A program made the position numbers and the translations under genes. The notes under the pieces were generated by a model. That model was not told where the DNA came from, did no database searches, and was given only the letters and a program-made list of their open reading frames with translations. A stretch of 62,500 bases of DNA. Source: Prorocentrum cordatum. Taxonomy: Eukaryota > Sar > Dinophyceae > Prorocentrales > Prorocentraceae. The stretch spans positions 1-62,500 of the forward strand of contig CAUYUJ010002069.1 of the NCBI GenBank assembly GCA_963575745.1, given 5' to 3'. Positions 42,143-53,160 of this stretch are shown piece after piece. How positions within the stretch are numbered: position 1 is the stretch's first letter; the number at the start of each line of letters is the position of its first letter.

Positions 42143-42500
42143 TGTGAAGGAGAAGGCCTCCTCAGAAGGCGGCGGCGGGGTCTCGGAAGGCCCTCGTGCC
42201 TTCTGAGAGGTCTTCTGTGCCTTTCGGGAACACCCAGATAACTTTTCAGAAGGCCTCGGACGGGGCAGGGACGAGGATAAATCCGTTCCAGAGCGTTCCG
42301 GAAATCTCTCAGAGCGTCCCAGAACGCTCTGAGAAGGCCGCGGCGCCCGAGACATTCTCCAGAGCCGCCGGATCTCATAGATTCTCGATTTCTCTTCACC
42401 TGATTCTATCTTCGTCCTCGCTTCGTCTTGAGGCCGGGGGACTTCTGAGCTCTCTGAGAAGGCCCGGCCCGCCCCTGCTCACTTCCCCCCCCAGGGCTCG
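42143..42500 (+). repeat. AGAAGGCC-rich dispersed repeat, copy carrying a 174-bp insertion
   Basis: Aligns with 23693-23886 on both sides of the insert: GAGAAGGCCTCCTCAGAAGG..TTCGGGAACACC..CAGAAGGCC to the left, and GAGGCCGGGGGACTTCTGAG..GGCCCGCCCCTGCTCACTTC to the right. Confidence 0.9.
42256..42429 (+). mobile_element. 174-bp non-autonomous element, copy A
   Basis: Starts TCGGACGGGGCAGGGACGAG and ends CGTCCTCGCTTCGTCTT. Flanked by AAGGCC (42250-42255) and GAGGCC (42430-42435). The ends are imperfect inverted repeats: GACGGGGCAGGGACGAGGATA against GACGAAGCGAGGACGAAGATA from the other end, mismatches being mostly A/G. An internal GTTCCAGAGCGTTCCGG..CCCAGAACGCTCTGAG region can fold. Same length and ungapped alignment with copy B at 56981-57154, about 80 percent identical by eye. 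No coding capacity. Confidence 0.88.
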
Positions 42501-42824
42501 CCGCCGAAAAAGGGCGCGTGCTCCGAGGCGGGCATTTAGCCACCGCCTGGGGGACCCACCCTCGCGGACTTCCACAGGCGGCGGATATGGATGGATTCAG
42601 GCCCCCAGGGCCCAATCGATCTCCACCTCCACCGCCCGCTGGGAGATGGGTAAGTTCCCGCCTCGCACGTGCGGGGCCGCCGCCGCGCTCTCGCGCCGCC
42701 CCCCAATCCCGCCAACGTGCGCGGGTCTACCCAGGGTGCTCTTGGGCAGGGCCGCCGCCGCCCGCGCAGCGCCGCCCAGCTCCTCGCGCACACTGCGCTC
42801 TCCTGGGCGGGAGGGCTTTCGTCC

Positions 42825-42940
42825 TCCTCCTTCTCGTCCTCCTCGTCCCCGTCCTCGTCCTCCTCCTCCTCCTCCTCCTCCCTCTCCTCCTCGTCCTCCT
42901 CCTCGTCCTCCTCCTCCTCGTCTCCTCTGTCTCCTCCTGG
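42825..42940 (+). repeat. (TCC)n with TCCTCG; reads GAG on the minus strand
   Basis: Triplet tract abutting the 3-prime end of the minus-strand LINE. Confidence 0.92.
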
Positions 42941-42964
42941 CGCGGCGAAAAAAACATTTTTCCC

Positions 42965-44607
42965 GCAACGCGTGCCACCCCCAGAGCACCACGTCACGGA
43001 GACCATGGGGACAAGGAGGGGCGGCGCGACGACCGAGTGGCCGACCACCGCGCCCCGGGCCCCGCCCAGCCCCCAGGGCGGTCGAGAGTTGTCGCGCCGT
43101 GGCCCGGTGGAGAGCCATGCACGCTCAGCTCCCGGCCCCACCGGGCCGTCAGGGCGCTGGCTGTGGCAGGGGCTGCCGCGTCGTCGCCCTGGCCAGAAGG
43201 GCCGCCTCGCCCCGGGCCAGCTCGCTCAAGTGCCGGAGGGCTGCCGGCCCGTGGCGGCTTCCAGCGCCAGGGGCACCATGTCCCATGGGGCCGCCCCGAG
43301 GGGTAGCGGCGGCGTTTGTCCGCCTCCGCCGCGGCGTTGACCGCGCCGCTGCGCCCGGCCGCCGCCGCCAGGCCGTCGGCGTCCCCTGGCGTGCAGTAGC
43401 GCCCCGTCACGTCGAAGTAGAGCCGGGGACGATCCGCCCGCTGCGCCTCGATGTCGAGGATGGCCTCCTCGCGTTTGGGCCGCAGCGCAGCTCCGCAGGC
43501 GGCGCAGGGCCCCGCAGGCTGGTCCGCCGTCGCTCCGCCAGCGCTGTAGCCCGGGCAGGTCCAGCGCCAGCGGTCCCAGGCTGGGACGCGGACCTGGCGC
43601 TCCACGCGGTACCCGCACTCCGCGTGGATGCGGGCCCAGGCGCGTTCCAGGTCTCCGCTTCGCGCAGTTGTCCCGCCCCCGCGTGCGCAGCGTCAGGCGT
43701 GGCGCGCCGTGGCGCCCAGTGGCTCTCCGCAGAGCGCTGGCCTGCCCTTGTTCCAGTTTGCGCGGCGTTGCAGCGGCCCCGCCCCAGTAGCGTCCGCGCG
43801 GTGGAGGGAGCAGTATCGTCGGGGAGCTCCTGCGCCTTCGCGCCCGGCGAGGCAGTCTGCCAGGCGCTCGCGCGTGGCCCCCCGCAGGAGCGGAGTAGCG
43901 CTCTCTCTTCTGGCCCCAAGGCCTGCAGCAAGGAATTGTAGTTTCTCTGGTCGGTCCTTGCTGTCAGTGTCTTCTCCATGGAGCTTTTGGTGAGGCGCCT
44001 GCGCCAAGTCCTACCAGTCGGGAAGCTCGACCGGCTCCGCCGTGCCGCAGGGGCAGTTGGCATTGCGTCCGCTGTGCCTCCGTCAGCGGGTCGAGGCGCG
44101 CGTGCTCTTCCTACAGGCTGCTAGCCGGGAGTCGTCGTGCGCCGCGGCAGCCGCCTCCGAGGCCCCGGGCGCGCTGGTGCGCGGGAGGTGCGTGAGTTTG
44201 CTAGCGCCGCAGTGTCGCAGCAGCAGCCCGGCGGTCTGGGCGGCGGGCACGCGCGGCGAAGCCGTGGCAGGAGGGCCGCGAGCTTGGCGGGGAACTCCGC
44301 CGCTCGCCCCGCCGTCTCCGCGCAGCGCGCCGCCGCGTGGCCAGGCGTGCCGAGGTCGACCCGGCGCGCGTCGCTCTCGTCCGGCAGGCCCGCGACCAGC
44401 AGGGCTCTCCCAAAGGAACTCCCAGAGTGAGGCCCTCCGCGCGCCGCTGCTCCTCCAGGCCCGCAGGGCAGGCTGCCCCGCTGGACCGGGCCTGAGTCCT
44501 CCGCGGCCCCAGCTCCAGGCCGAGGCCCGCGAGGGCGCCCTGCGCGGCCGCCTGCACCTCGCCCGCGAGCGCCGCGGGCACCAGCGCGACGACGTCGTCC
44601 AGGCACG
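42965..44607 (-). pseudogene. LINE ORF2, from the catalytic LDD motif to the C terminus
   Basis: Read on the minus strand, 44605 to 44560 gives CLDDVVALVPAALAGEV, the FxYxDD catalytic block and following helix of a LINE reverse transcriptase, then GLGLELGPRRTQARSSG and EGLTLGVPLGEPC. In later frames come NYNSLLQALGPEERALLRSC (about 43930-43880), ALCGEPLGATARHARL (about 43735-43690, the Cys/His zinc-binding segment), VRVPAWDRW, CAACGAALRPKREEAILDI and AVNAAAEADKRRRYP, ending with WDMVPLALEAATGRQPSGT near 43210. The order matches dinoflagellate LINE proteins as I know them. At least three frameshifts make it inactive. The 5-prime neighbour of the LDD motif is found 2.48 kb away at 47092-47280, because an insert splits the gene. 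On its 3-prime side it abuts a GAG/CTC microsatellite. Confidence 0.8.
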
Positions 44608-47091
44608 TAATGTCCAAAATCGGTTTAAAAATGATGACCCCCCCCCGGATCCCGACTGCCATTAATTCGCATCCAGATAACTATTTGTTTTATCTGCCCC
44701 CGGGAAAATTCCATGGATGCCGATCGATGCCACTTGTATACACCTCGGTACCAGGGAGAATTCCAATGGGGATGTTCCCGTCTTCCGATCAGAGAATGTT
44801 TTTTTTTTACATTGGGTCTTTGCCATTGGGTTTAGGAATTCAACATTGCTCCCGTGATATAAGATCTATCAGCGGCATGCCGCCGCCGCGCGTTGGCGAT
44901 TGGCATTTGTGCATTCAGTGTCGTATACCCACATGGGGATGCCCCCGTCTTCCGATCAGAGAATGAATTGTTACATGGGGCTTTCGCAATTTGATATTGA
45001 ATCTCAACCTCGCTCCAGTTGTATAACATCGGTCAGCGGCACGTCGCCGCCGCGCGCGCGCGTTGGCGATTGGAATTTGCGCATTCAGTGTCGCATATCC
45101 ACGCGAGGATGTTCCCATCTTCCGATCAGAGAATGAATTTTTTCATGGGGTTTTCGCCATTGGGTTTTGGAGTTCAACATGGCTCCCGTTTTATAAAATT
45201 CTATCAGCGGCGCGTCGCCGCCGCCGCCGCCGCCGGAGCGCGCGTCGGCGATTGGCACGCGTGCATTCCGCGTCGTATATGCACACGGGGATGTCCCCGT
45301 CTTCCGATCAGAAAATGAATTTTTACATTGAGTTTTTGCCATTGGGTTTTGGAGTTCAGCAGCGCTCCCGTTGTATCAATTCTATCAGCGGCGCGCAACC
45401 GCCGCGCGCGCGTTGGCGATTGGCGTTTTTGCATTCAGTTTCGCATATCCACATTGGGATGTCCCCGTCCCCCGATCAGGGAACGCATTTTTACAATGTT
45501 TTCGCCATTGCATTCTGGAGTTCAACAGCGCTCCCGTCGCATCAAATCTATCAGCGGCATGCCGCCGCCGCGCGCGCGCTCGTTGGCGATTGACATTTTT
45601 GCATTCAGCGTCGCATATCCACACGGGGATGTGCCCGTCTTCGGATCAGAGAATGAATTGTTACATGGGGTTTTCGCCATTGGGTTTTGGAAATCAACTT
45701 TCGCCCCGCTGTATAAAATCTATCAGCGGCATGCCGCCGCCGCGCGCGCGCGAAAGTTCGCCCCGTTGCATAACATCTATCAGCGGCATGCCGCCGCCGC
45801 GCGCGCGTTGGCGATCGGCAGTTTTGCATTCAGCGTCGCATATCAACATGGGGATGTTTCCGTCTTCCGATCAGAGAAAGAATTTGCTCATTGGGTTTTC
45901 GCCATTGGATTTTGGAGTTCAACCTCGCCCCCGTTGCATACAGCCTATCAGCTGCATGCCGCGCGCGCGCGCGAGCGCGCGTTGGCGATTGGCATTTGTG
46001 CATTCAGTGTCGCATATCCACATGGGGATGTTCCCGTCTTCCGATCAGGGAATGAGTTTTTACATCGGGCCGCGCGCGCTGTGGCGATTGGCATTTGTGC
46101 ATTAAGCGTTGCATATCCACATGGGGACGCCCCCGTCTTCCGATCAGGGAACGCATTTTTACATTGTGTGTTCGCCGTTGCATTCTGGGGTTCAACAGCG
46201 CTCCCGTCGCATCAAATCTATCAGCGGCATGCCGCCGCCGCGCGCGCGCTGGCGCTTGGCAGTTTTCCATTCTGTGTCGCATATCCACATTGGGATGTTC
46301 CCCTCTTCCGATCAGCGAATGAGTTTTTACAGCAGGTTTTCGCGATTGGGTTTTGGAGTGCAACATCGCTCCCCTTGTATAAGATCTATCAGCGGCATGC
46401 CGCCGCCGCGCGCGCGCTCGCTGGCTATTGGCAGTTTTGCATTCAGTGTCGTATATCCACATGGGGATGCTCCCGTTTTCCGATCAGAGAATGAATGGTT
46501 ACATTGGGTTTTCGCCGTTGGTTTTGGATGTCCCGTTGTATAAAATCTATCAACGGCATGCCGCCGCCGCGCGCGCGAAATTTCGTCCCGTTGTATAAAA
46601 TCGATCAGCGGCATGCCGCCGCCGCGCGCGCACGCTGGCGCTGGGCATTTTTGCATCCAGTGTCGTATATCCACATTGGGATGTTCCCTTCTTCCGATCA
46701 GAGAATGATTTTTCACATTGGGTTTTCGCCATTGGGTTTTTGGGTTAAACATCGCCCCCGTTGTATTACATCTATCAGCGGCGCGCCGCATTTGCGTTTT
46801 CAGTGCCGCTTCGCAACCGAGACAGGGTGCGCGGTGCGCAGGGAATAGTCCCTGAGCGCAGTCTCTATCCACGCTGGGGTCGCAGGGCGTGGCAGGCGTG
46901 GCATGATGCTAAGAGGGGGTGCGCAGGAATCTGCCCCTGCACGCAGGGCGCCAGGGCGGTCGCGGGGACGTCTCAAGCGATCCAGTTTGCCCCGCCTCCC
47001 TTTTGTTTTCTATAGGCGCATTACAGCGCTGGGGAAAACAATATTTTAAATTGTCTCCCCAAAATAATTGTTTCACCGTTTTTACACATTA
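44608..47091. mobile_element. 2.48-kb TIR element carrying a satellite array, inserted in the LINE
   Basis: The left end begins TAATGTCCAAAATCGGT. The right end, in reverse complement, begins TAATGTGTAAAAACGGT; 20 of the first 27 bases agree. Both ends abut LINE sequence that would otherwise join as VFA-(C/Y)LDDVVALVP. A TA duplication (44608-44609 and 47090-47091) is possible, but two to four extra bases at the left junction leave the target duplication unclear. No transposase is readable. Between the ends are short unique segments (44625-44750 and 46800-47060) and the satellite described next. Confidence 0.75.
44745..46795 (+). repeat. about 170-bp satellite with a (CG)n block in each unit
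   Basis: About thirteen full or partial units. Each runs TTGGCGATTGGCATTTGTGC, ATTCAGTGTCGCATATCCAC, GGGGATGTTCCCGTCTTCCG, ATCAGAGAATGAATT, CATTGGGTTTTGGAGTTCAAC, CTCCCGTTGTATAAAATC, TATCAGCGGCATGCCGCCGC and CGCGCGCGC. TATCAGCGGC marks lie near 44867, 45032, 45203, 45384, 45549, 45721, 45779, 45946, 46218, 46387, 46604 and 46770. Two very short units of about 57 bases (45721-45779 and 46548-46605) keep only the AAATC to CGCG part. Open frames of up to 388 codons are repeat artefacts. Confidence 0.93.
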
Positions 47092-47280
47092 AGCGAAAAC
47101 GTGCACGTCCTGTGGCTGCAGCCCCTCCCGCTCGGCCGGCGTCCGCGGGGCTTGTTCCAGGGCGAGGAGGCGGGGCCGTATTCCGCAGTCGAACAGCAGC
47201 GGCGCCAGCGGGCCCCCCCTGGTCGACCCCGCTGATCGAGCGCAGGCGGTGGCAAACCCGCGCCGCGTCCCAGAAATCCT
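47092..47280 (-). pseudogene. LINE reverse-transcriptase fragment just upstream of the split LDD motif
   Basis: The minus strand reads SGVDQGGP, then with a one-base frame change GPLAPLLFDCGIRPRLLALE and a polar segment ending in LQPQDVHVFA at 47092. RG-DQGxPLAPxLF is the reverse-transcriptase block that precedes FxYxDD. The next residues, CLDD, are found at 44605 beyond the TIR insert. A CCT tract (GAG on the minus strand) at 47278-47304 cuts it on its 5-prime side. Confidence 0.75.
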
Positions 47281-47652
47281 CCTCCTCCTCCTCCTCCTCC
47301 TCCTGTTTTTCCTTTTCCTTCTCGTGTGCTGCTTGCTGACAGGCGCTCACCAGCTGCCAGCGGCAGCGCCGGACTGCATCAATGGCACCCCTCCTCACAC
47401 CTGGCGTTCCGCATCTCATCGGCCCCAGCTGCCGTGCGCCCGGCGGCCCTCGCCTCCAGGTCCCGCCTCGATTCGATCGATGCGGTTCGACCCCGATCGA
47501 GTCGAACCTGCGACCTTTTGCGGTCCAGTTCACACTGCCGATCCGATGTTTTCGATCCGGCTTGCTGGGGGCCGAACCGATTTTTCTGGCTCCGGCAAAA
47601 CGAGTCTGATTTTTCGTTTTGATTGGAAACTGTTTGTTCTTTCGGTCGTCCG

Positions 47653-47689
<37 letters not shown>

Positions 47690-48060
47690 CGTCCGTCGCT
47701 CGTGTCCTCCCGCCATCCTACCTTCCACTCTCTTTGCCATTACTTCTACACATTCAGCAACGGGGAGTCTTCAGCGGGTCACTTGGTATGCCACTCGCTC
47801 ACGGGCGTGTCAGGCTACTGGGCCGACTTGCAGGTGACTTTCGCCTGCAAACAGCAGAGCCTGTGCTGACCAACGCCGTTTTGCCAGAGTTGGAGGAGGA
47901 CAAGGAACGTGGAGGGAGGAGGCGATCGAAAACGGCCTGGGCCCCCCGCCGCCGCCAGCATCGTCGTCGTCATCGTCGTCATCATCATCGGGGTGAAACC
48001 GAGAATGGCGGGGGAGGAGGAGGAGGGCCGAGGAGATCTTAAATTGATCACCCGCACGCC
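47278..48060. other. spacer with CCT and GTC microsatellites
   Basis: CCT triplets at 47278-47304, GTC triplets at 47655-47695 and GTC/ATC at 47958-47990. No recognisable gene. Confidence 0.5.
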
Positions 48061-48064
48061 TGGA

Positions 48065-48220
48065 ACAACAGCTAGCGCATGCTCTTCGGATCCAGGTGGT
48101 TACCGTAGCATCTTGATTCAAGTACTGGTTGCGAGGTCTCGCGGTGCATTGTCAAAAAGCCTCTCATCAAGTTTGTCGTTGTCGTGCAACTCTTGCCGAT
48201 TTTACATGGTGGCGGAGCTG
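48065..48220 (+). repeat. dispersed repeat, copy without insertion (empty site)
   Basis: Matches 56930-56980 plus 57155-57250: GCATGCTCTTCGGATCCAGG, GGTTACC, TTCAAGTAC, GTTGCGAGGTC, AAAAAGCCTCTCATCAA, CTTGTCGTTGTCGTGCA and TTTTACATGG. In the other copy a 174-bp element separates CTCAAGTAT and AAGTATTGATCGCGAGG. Here AAGTAC at 48120-48125 is uninterrupted. Confidence 0.88.
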
Positions 48221-48234
48221 GTTTAAATTATTAG

Positions 48235-48597
48235 CTCGGCCCGATCAATCGCGACAGCCGCAGCGCCGCCAGACCACTTCGCGCTGGACCTGGAAATCGA
48301 CCAGCGTGACTGACGTCGCTTCAAGATCGAGAGGCTTGGCACACCCGTAACCCAGTGAGGTTTACCGAGTTCTGTCAGTTTGCCTACATGGACGGTGATT
48401 GCAGTTACGTCAAGACCGCATGACGGGCCAACCATACAGGCATGACGCACTTCTTCGAAGGACGGATCGTTCAGGGAGTACGACAAGTCACCGAACGGGA
48501 ATCGTGGGAAATGTTATTAATGGCCCATAATGTCAACAGCCTGTTCCTCAGCATGACCAAGTGGAATCGAAATCAGAAGGTCGAGGAGGACGCCTGA
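48235..48597 (+). pseudogene. unrecognised protein-like remnant
   Basis: Three short frames follow one another: PPDHFALDLEIDQRD, then RFTEFCQFAYMDGDCSYVKT (about 48359-48420), then MTHFFEGRIVQGVRQVTERE continuing WEMLLMAHNVNSLFLSMTKW to a stop at 48595-48597. They read like one protein broken by two frame changes and an in-frame stop. I recognise no family. The region differs from its neighbours in having balanced base composition. It may be a decayed gene or the coding part of an unidentified transposon. Confidence 0.35.
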
Positions 48598-49340
48598 AGT
48601 CTCGCTACAACGTCGACGACATGATGGTCGGCAACATGAACCCTCTCCAGCGAAACCGTGGAGGCGAAGGGCACTAGTGGGGGACCACCCCCAAACCGGC
48701 AGGCAAGTTTGAAGCAGTGCAGCATTCCACGGCGTTCAATGGCAACCGCGCCAATAAGTTGGAGACCATGGGCGGCGCTTTGCCGTCCATGGGAGGGATA
48801 CTAACGTTGGGAGAGAGCCAGGAGGCTTCACAAACACAAAAATCCGAAACCGATGCAACAAGTGATTGCGATACCGACCTGGATTTATCGTATATGTTGA
48901 ACGACAAATTGGAATAAATCGAGCCCACCAGGGGTAACGTGAAAGGTCTGCACGATGAAGACCGGCTCATGGTTTACCAGAAAGCTTACACGTGGCATTC
49001 GTCGGCGGCCAGGCACGCTCCATCTTTCAAGGTGAATCGGGCCATGAGGCCCGAGAGGCCCAGGCAGGGTCAGCATACCTTTTCCGCTCTTGAGCAATTG
49101 AGTGCGTCGCTCGAGACTTATTCGAGACCGTGGAGAGGAATGGAAACATATTCGCCTTTGGCTTACCATTCGGAGTTCCTGTATTAAGGATCAGCATGAA
49201 TCGTGCAGTAGACTGGTTTGATGGTCGGCAGAAGGGTTGTTTTCATATGTTTTCAGATCGCATTTTTTATCAGCTACATGTTAAGCATGAGGATCGGGCC
49301 CGCAGGAAGAATACATGCGCAGATAACCAAAACAAGGGAC

Positions 49341-49341
<1 letters not shown>

Positions 49342-49380
<39 letters not shown>
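49342..49380. repeat. (AT)n microsatellite
   Basis: About 19 AT dinucleotides. Confidence 0.95.
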
Positions 49381-49383
<3 letters not shown>

Positions 49384-49399
49384 CAACAGTAACCATGCG

Positions 49400-52300
49400 G
49401 CTTGGAAGCAGGATCACATCATCAGTATGATCGCGTATGTCGCAGGTATTCATATCACAGTCCTACACGCGCCACCGCGTCCTCAAAACCCTCTGGATAT
49501 TGCATTGCCTGCCGGTTGTCCTGGCACGCCTGCTAGAACGTATTCGGGCTCTTCGCTTCTATCTCGCTGGCGGCGACGTTCCCGCCCGTCGCATTCACGC
49601 GTCTCTCCTTCATCGTCAGCAATTCCCCCTGAAGAGCCCTGCTCGGCGCGTCGTGGGCTGGGGCAGTGTAGTCTGGCATCGCCTACGGGGTCCGATCGGC
49701 AGCGATGCTTCACCGCTGGCGCCGACGACTCACGCGGGGGTCGCAGCGCCGCCCGCGAAGACGGGAAGCAGGTCGAGGCAGTTAATATCGCGCATCACGA
49801 ACGTGGCGCAATACGGAAGTCACTATTACTTCCGCGTCCGAAGCGGAACGGAATGCGGGACTTGCCGCGGCCCCGCAACCTCCCAAAATTTGAGTGAGCA
49901 TTGGGGCAATTTCACTAGTGAGTTCCGCATCGGCAATGGATCGCATTGCGGAACCCGATGCGGGATTCATTATTCACTGGGCATTTGCCAGAATCCCCCA
50001 GCAGCGCCCGCGCCCGTAGTCCATCCCCAGTGGTCGTCGCCTCGCTGCAGCGCTTGGCGCGGCCCAGGAGGGCCCCAAGATGGCCCAGAACACAGAGGCG
50101 GGTTCTTGGGCGGCCCCCCGAAGGCCTCGACTGGGCGCCAACGCGGCTCCGAGAGGGCCGAGAAGTTGGCTGCAGGGTGCACTTGATGTTTTGGATTTCC
50201 CAAGGGTCACAGACGGCCTCAAGGGGGCCACGAAGCAGGTTGCAGGCTGGCCTCCGTTGCTTAGGGAGCTCGAGCTGCGTTGGATTGGCGGCCAACGCGC
50301 TGCCGCGGCAGCGCGTTTCTCTTCCGCTGGGCGCAGGCGGCCGAAGACATCGCTCGGCGCATCCGCGTGCCATCCCAATTCCTTCCTCCCAGCGCGATAA
50401 TTCTCTTCGTCGGAACTGGAGAATTTGAGACATGGGCGAGGCGAGCTAATCGAGAGGTAGAGGCCTGGGGCCCCGATGATCCGCGCGCAGGGGCTGCGGC
50501 CGCATCGCCGAGGGCTGCGCCGAAACGGGGGGGTCGAAGGCGAGGGCGGCGGAAACGGCGGTTGCCCGGGCCAGGGCAGCGGGCGCCACCCTGGAGATCC
50601 AGGAGGTAGAGGGGGCAGCCTAAATGCCCCGGGCAACCCGGGGGGCACGGGCAGCCCGAGCACCGAGGGTCGCCGGGGGAGCAAAGGGAAAGGCCATGGA
50701 GGACGTCATCCAGGAGGCCGACGAGCAGGGGCCGCAGGAGGTCGCAGAAAGTTCGCGCGGCGAGCGAGAGGATTTGCATCGCGCGCGGGGGCGAAGGTCG
50801 CGCGGCAGTCAATTGCCCCGAGTGCGCGAGAGAGGCAGGGCCAGGCCAGGGGCCAGGGGGGTCGCCGGGGCGCCGCTCAGTCGAGCCCCCGATGGCCTGT
50901 CAACTCCGACGATTGGACCACGCAGTGCCGCGGGCGGGAGAAGGCCGGCCGCTTCGCTGCGCTCGGCGTGAAGCAGCAGCATTGGCGCGACGATTGCGGC
51001 GCAATGTGTCAATGTGGCTGTGTATGGACGGATTGGGAGACTGGGGTCTGAAGTTTTGAGCCAGACTTGCCGCGTGCATGCGCGGGCGCTTGCTGGGTAG
51101 AATTCGGTTGCGAAGCTCTGGAAGTTGGCTCGGCGACGAAAATCGAACGAGACAGGGGCGTGCGAACCTCTGCGGTTGCCGCGGGATTGGGGCGCCCAGC
51201 GCGGGGGCCCTTTTCACGTTGAGCGGCCCGCCGCGGCCTCCAAGTCGGACCGGCATTGCGGAGCCGCGAATGGGCCAGTCATCAAGAGCGATAGCCCGGG
51301 GGTCGTCGCCGGCGGGGACGAGCGGGGCACGCAGGTAAGTCTACCGGTCCATGTGGCGGATGTCAACAGGGCCCTCGGCTCGGCGCGCGAAATGGCGGGC
51401 GCGGTCAACGGGGTCGCGGCGGGCAACTGCGAGCGGGGGGGGTCTCGCAGTCACTCGCCCAGGGCGCGAAGCCAGAAGGCCGACATCGATGAGCTCAGCG
51501 GCGCCCTTCAGTTTGACATTGAAGCGCCGAGGGGAAGAGGGGGAAGAGCGGGGGGGGGTGACTGGGGGGGTAGGGGGGTTGACGGGCGCGAGAGTTTCAT
51601 TCGACTGGGCGCCTTCACGGCGGACCTGCTTCATGTGGTTCGCGGGGGCCCGTGGGCCGCAGTGAGAATCCCCTCGTTCTCAGTCGCGGGGAGTTCGAGG
51701 GGCGCGGGAGGGGCGGCGAATTCAATGGCGCGGGGCGCGCGTTCGCGGGCGGGCAGGCCGGGGCACCGAAGGGAATCGAGTGCGATTTGAGGCCGAGGAA
51801 AGAGGAGGTGGAACCGAACCCCGCAACGGGACGCATTGACCCCGCCGCACTTGCGCCCCCGCTGCGTTCGAGGGCAGTCCGGGAGAAGGGCCCATGAAAA
51901 GAAGAGGAAACCGAAGAGCGAAGTGCCAGCGACGTCTGCGAAGCACGTGGCTGACAGGAAAGAGGGGGGGGAGAGGGCATGCGCGGGGGGCCCAGCATGG
52001 CCGCGCATTGCAGGGGGGCCGAGTTAGCGCGGCGTCAGGTACTTCGGAGAAAAGAGAGCGGATCCGCATCCAATTGTAGCGGTGGCGGACATGATCTTTT
52101 TTTGTCGTCGCAGGCGGGCCATTCTCAAGAGCGACGGCCGGTCCGCGATCGCAGCTCTACATGGGGCCGCGGCGGGGCCCGATAATTTTGACGCGGGGGC
52201 GGGGTGGCCCAGCGGGGATTCCTGAGTGAACGGCGGTGCTGAGAATGTGATTCAAACAGTTCATGGACAGGTGGTGGCGTTTAAGAGTGCACTGCGCGGT

Positions 52301-53160
52301 CGTTGCCGGATTAGTTGCGGGGGAAATCGCGCGCTCGCGCCGCGGGTGGCGGCGCGCGCTTCGTTGCGCTAATTGACGAGCTGCCGTCGGCGCTGACGGC
52401 GGGGCGGCCCGCGCGATGGCGATGGGGGCGCGAACTCAGCGAGGCGTCGCCAGAATCTGGCAGATGCGCCGTGCATGTCGAGAGTGCACCGAAATGGGGT
52501 AACAACCATATGGAAAGACGATGGGGAAGTGGAGCGTTCTGTGTAATTGACGAAAAGAGCCGCGAGTTCATTATTGGCGTTGATCACGGGGCGGTGAAAT
52601 CACGCGAGTTCCGCCGCAAGGGGGGCGAGGGGGAGACGTGAAGTTCAGGCGAAGCAAGGGGGTTGAAAGGGTCGCCCGGTCGCCCCGCTCCCGACCCCAT
52701 GCGCGCGGAGGCGAGAGCGAGGATCGCAATCCCCACAGCGGCTCAAGTTGCCTGCGGGGAACAAGCCGGCGCGGAGTCCGACGCGGCGCGCGGCGTCGCC
52801 GCCGAGAAGTTTGAATGCTTAGCCATGGCGGCAGTTCCAGGCTGTTGCGGGCGCGAGGCAACCACTGCAGAGGAGGTCGCAGCGACGGGCCGCGCAACCT
52901 GGAGCGCCGAACCAGAGTTGTCGGACGGACAATGCCCGGGCGAAGTCAGCGGCGACCGAGATGATGCAGGAGACTGGGCTCGCAGAGGAACAGGATCGCA
53001 GGGATAGAGCAGCGAGGGGGGCTCGACTCGCGGGGCGAGTGGGTTGCCTGAGGGAACGCCACTATATGGGGGCACGCTCCTCGCGAGCATATTATGTTTA
53101 ATCCGGCCGTTCGTTGGCGGAGGCCGCGGCCCAGTTAATTGCGAGCTCTGGGGAGGGGGG
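49400..53160. other. unassigned G-rich region
   Basis: The plus strand is rich in GGG and GCG, with many open frames on both strands and no recognisable family. One frame at 50310-50480 (RWAQAAEDIARRIRVPSQ, then IILFVGTGEFETWARRA) looks coding but ends in Ala/Gly-rich sequence. A G run lies at 53152-53169. No satellite or microsatellite was found between 49400 and 53150. Confidence 0.4.

Noticed and set aside
45328-46494. 388-codon frame with AFSVAYPHGDVPVF repeats
   Set aside because: It tracks the 170-bp satellite, shifts frame between units, and includes the (CG)n block. It lies inside a transposon insert.
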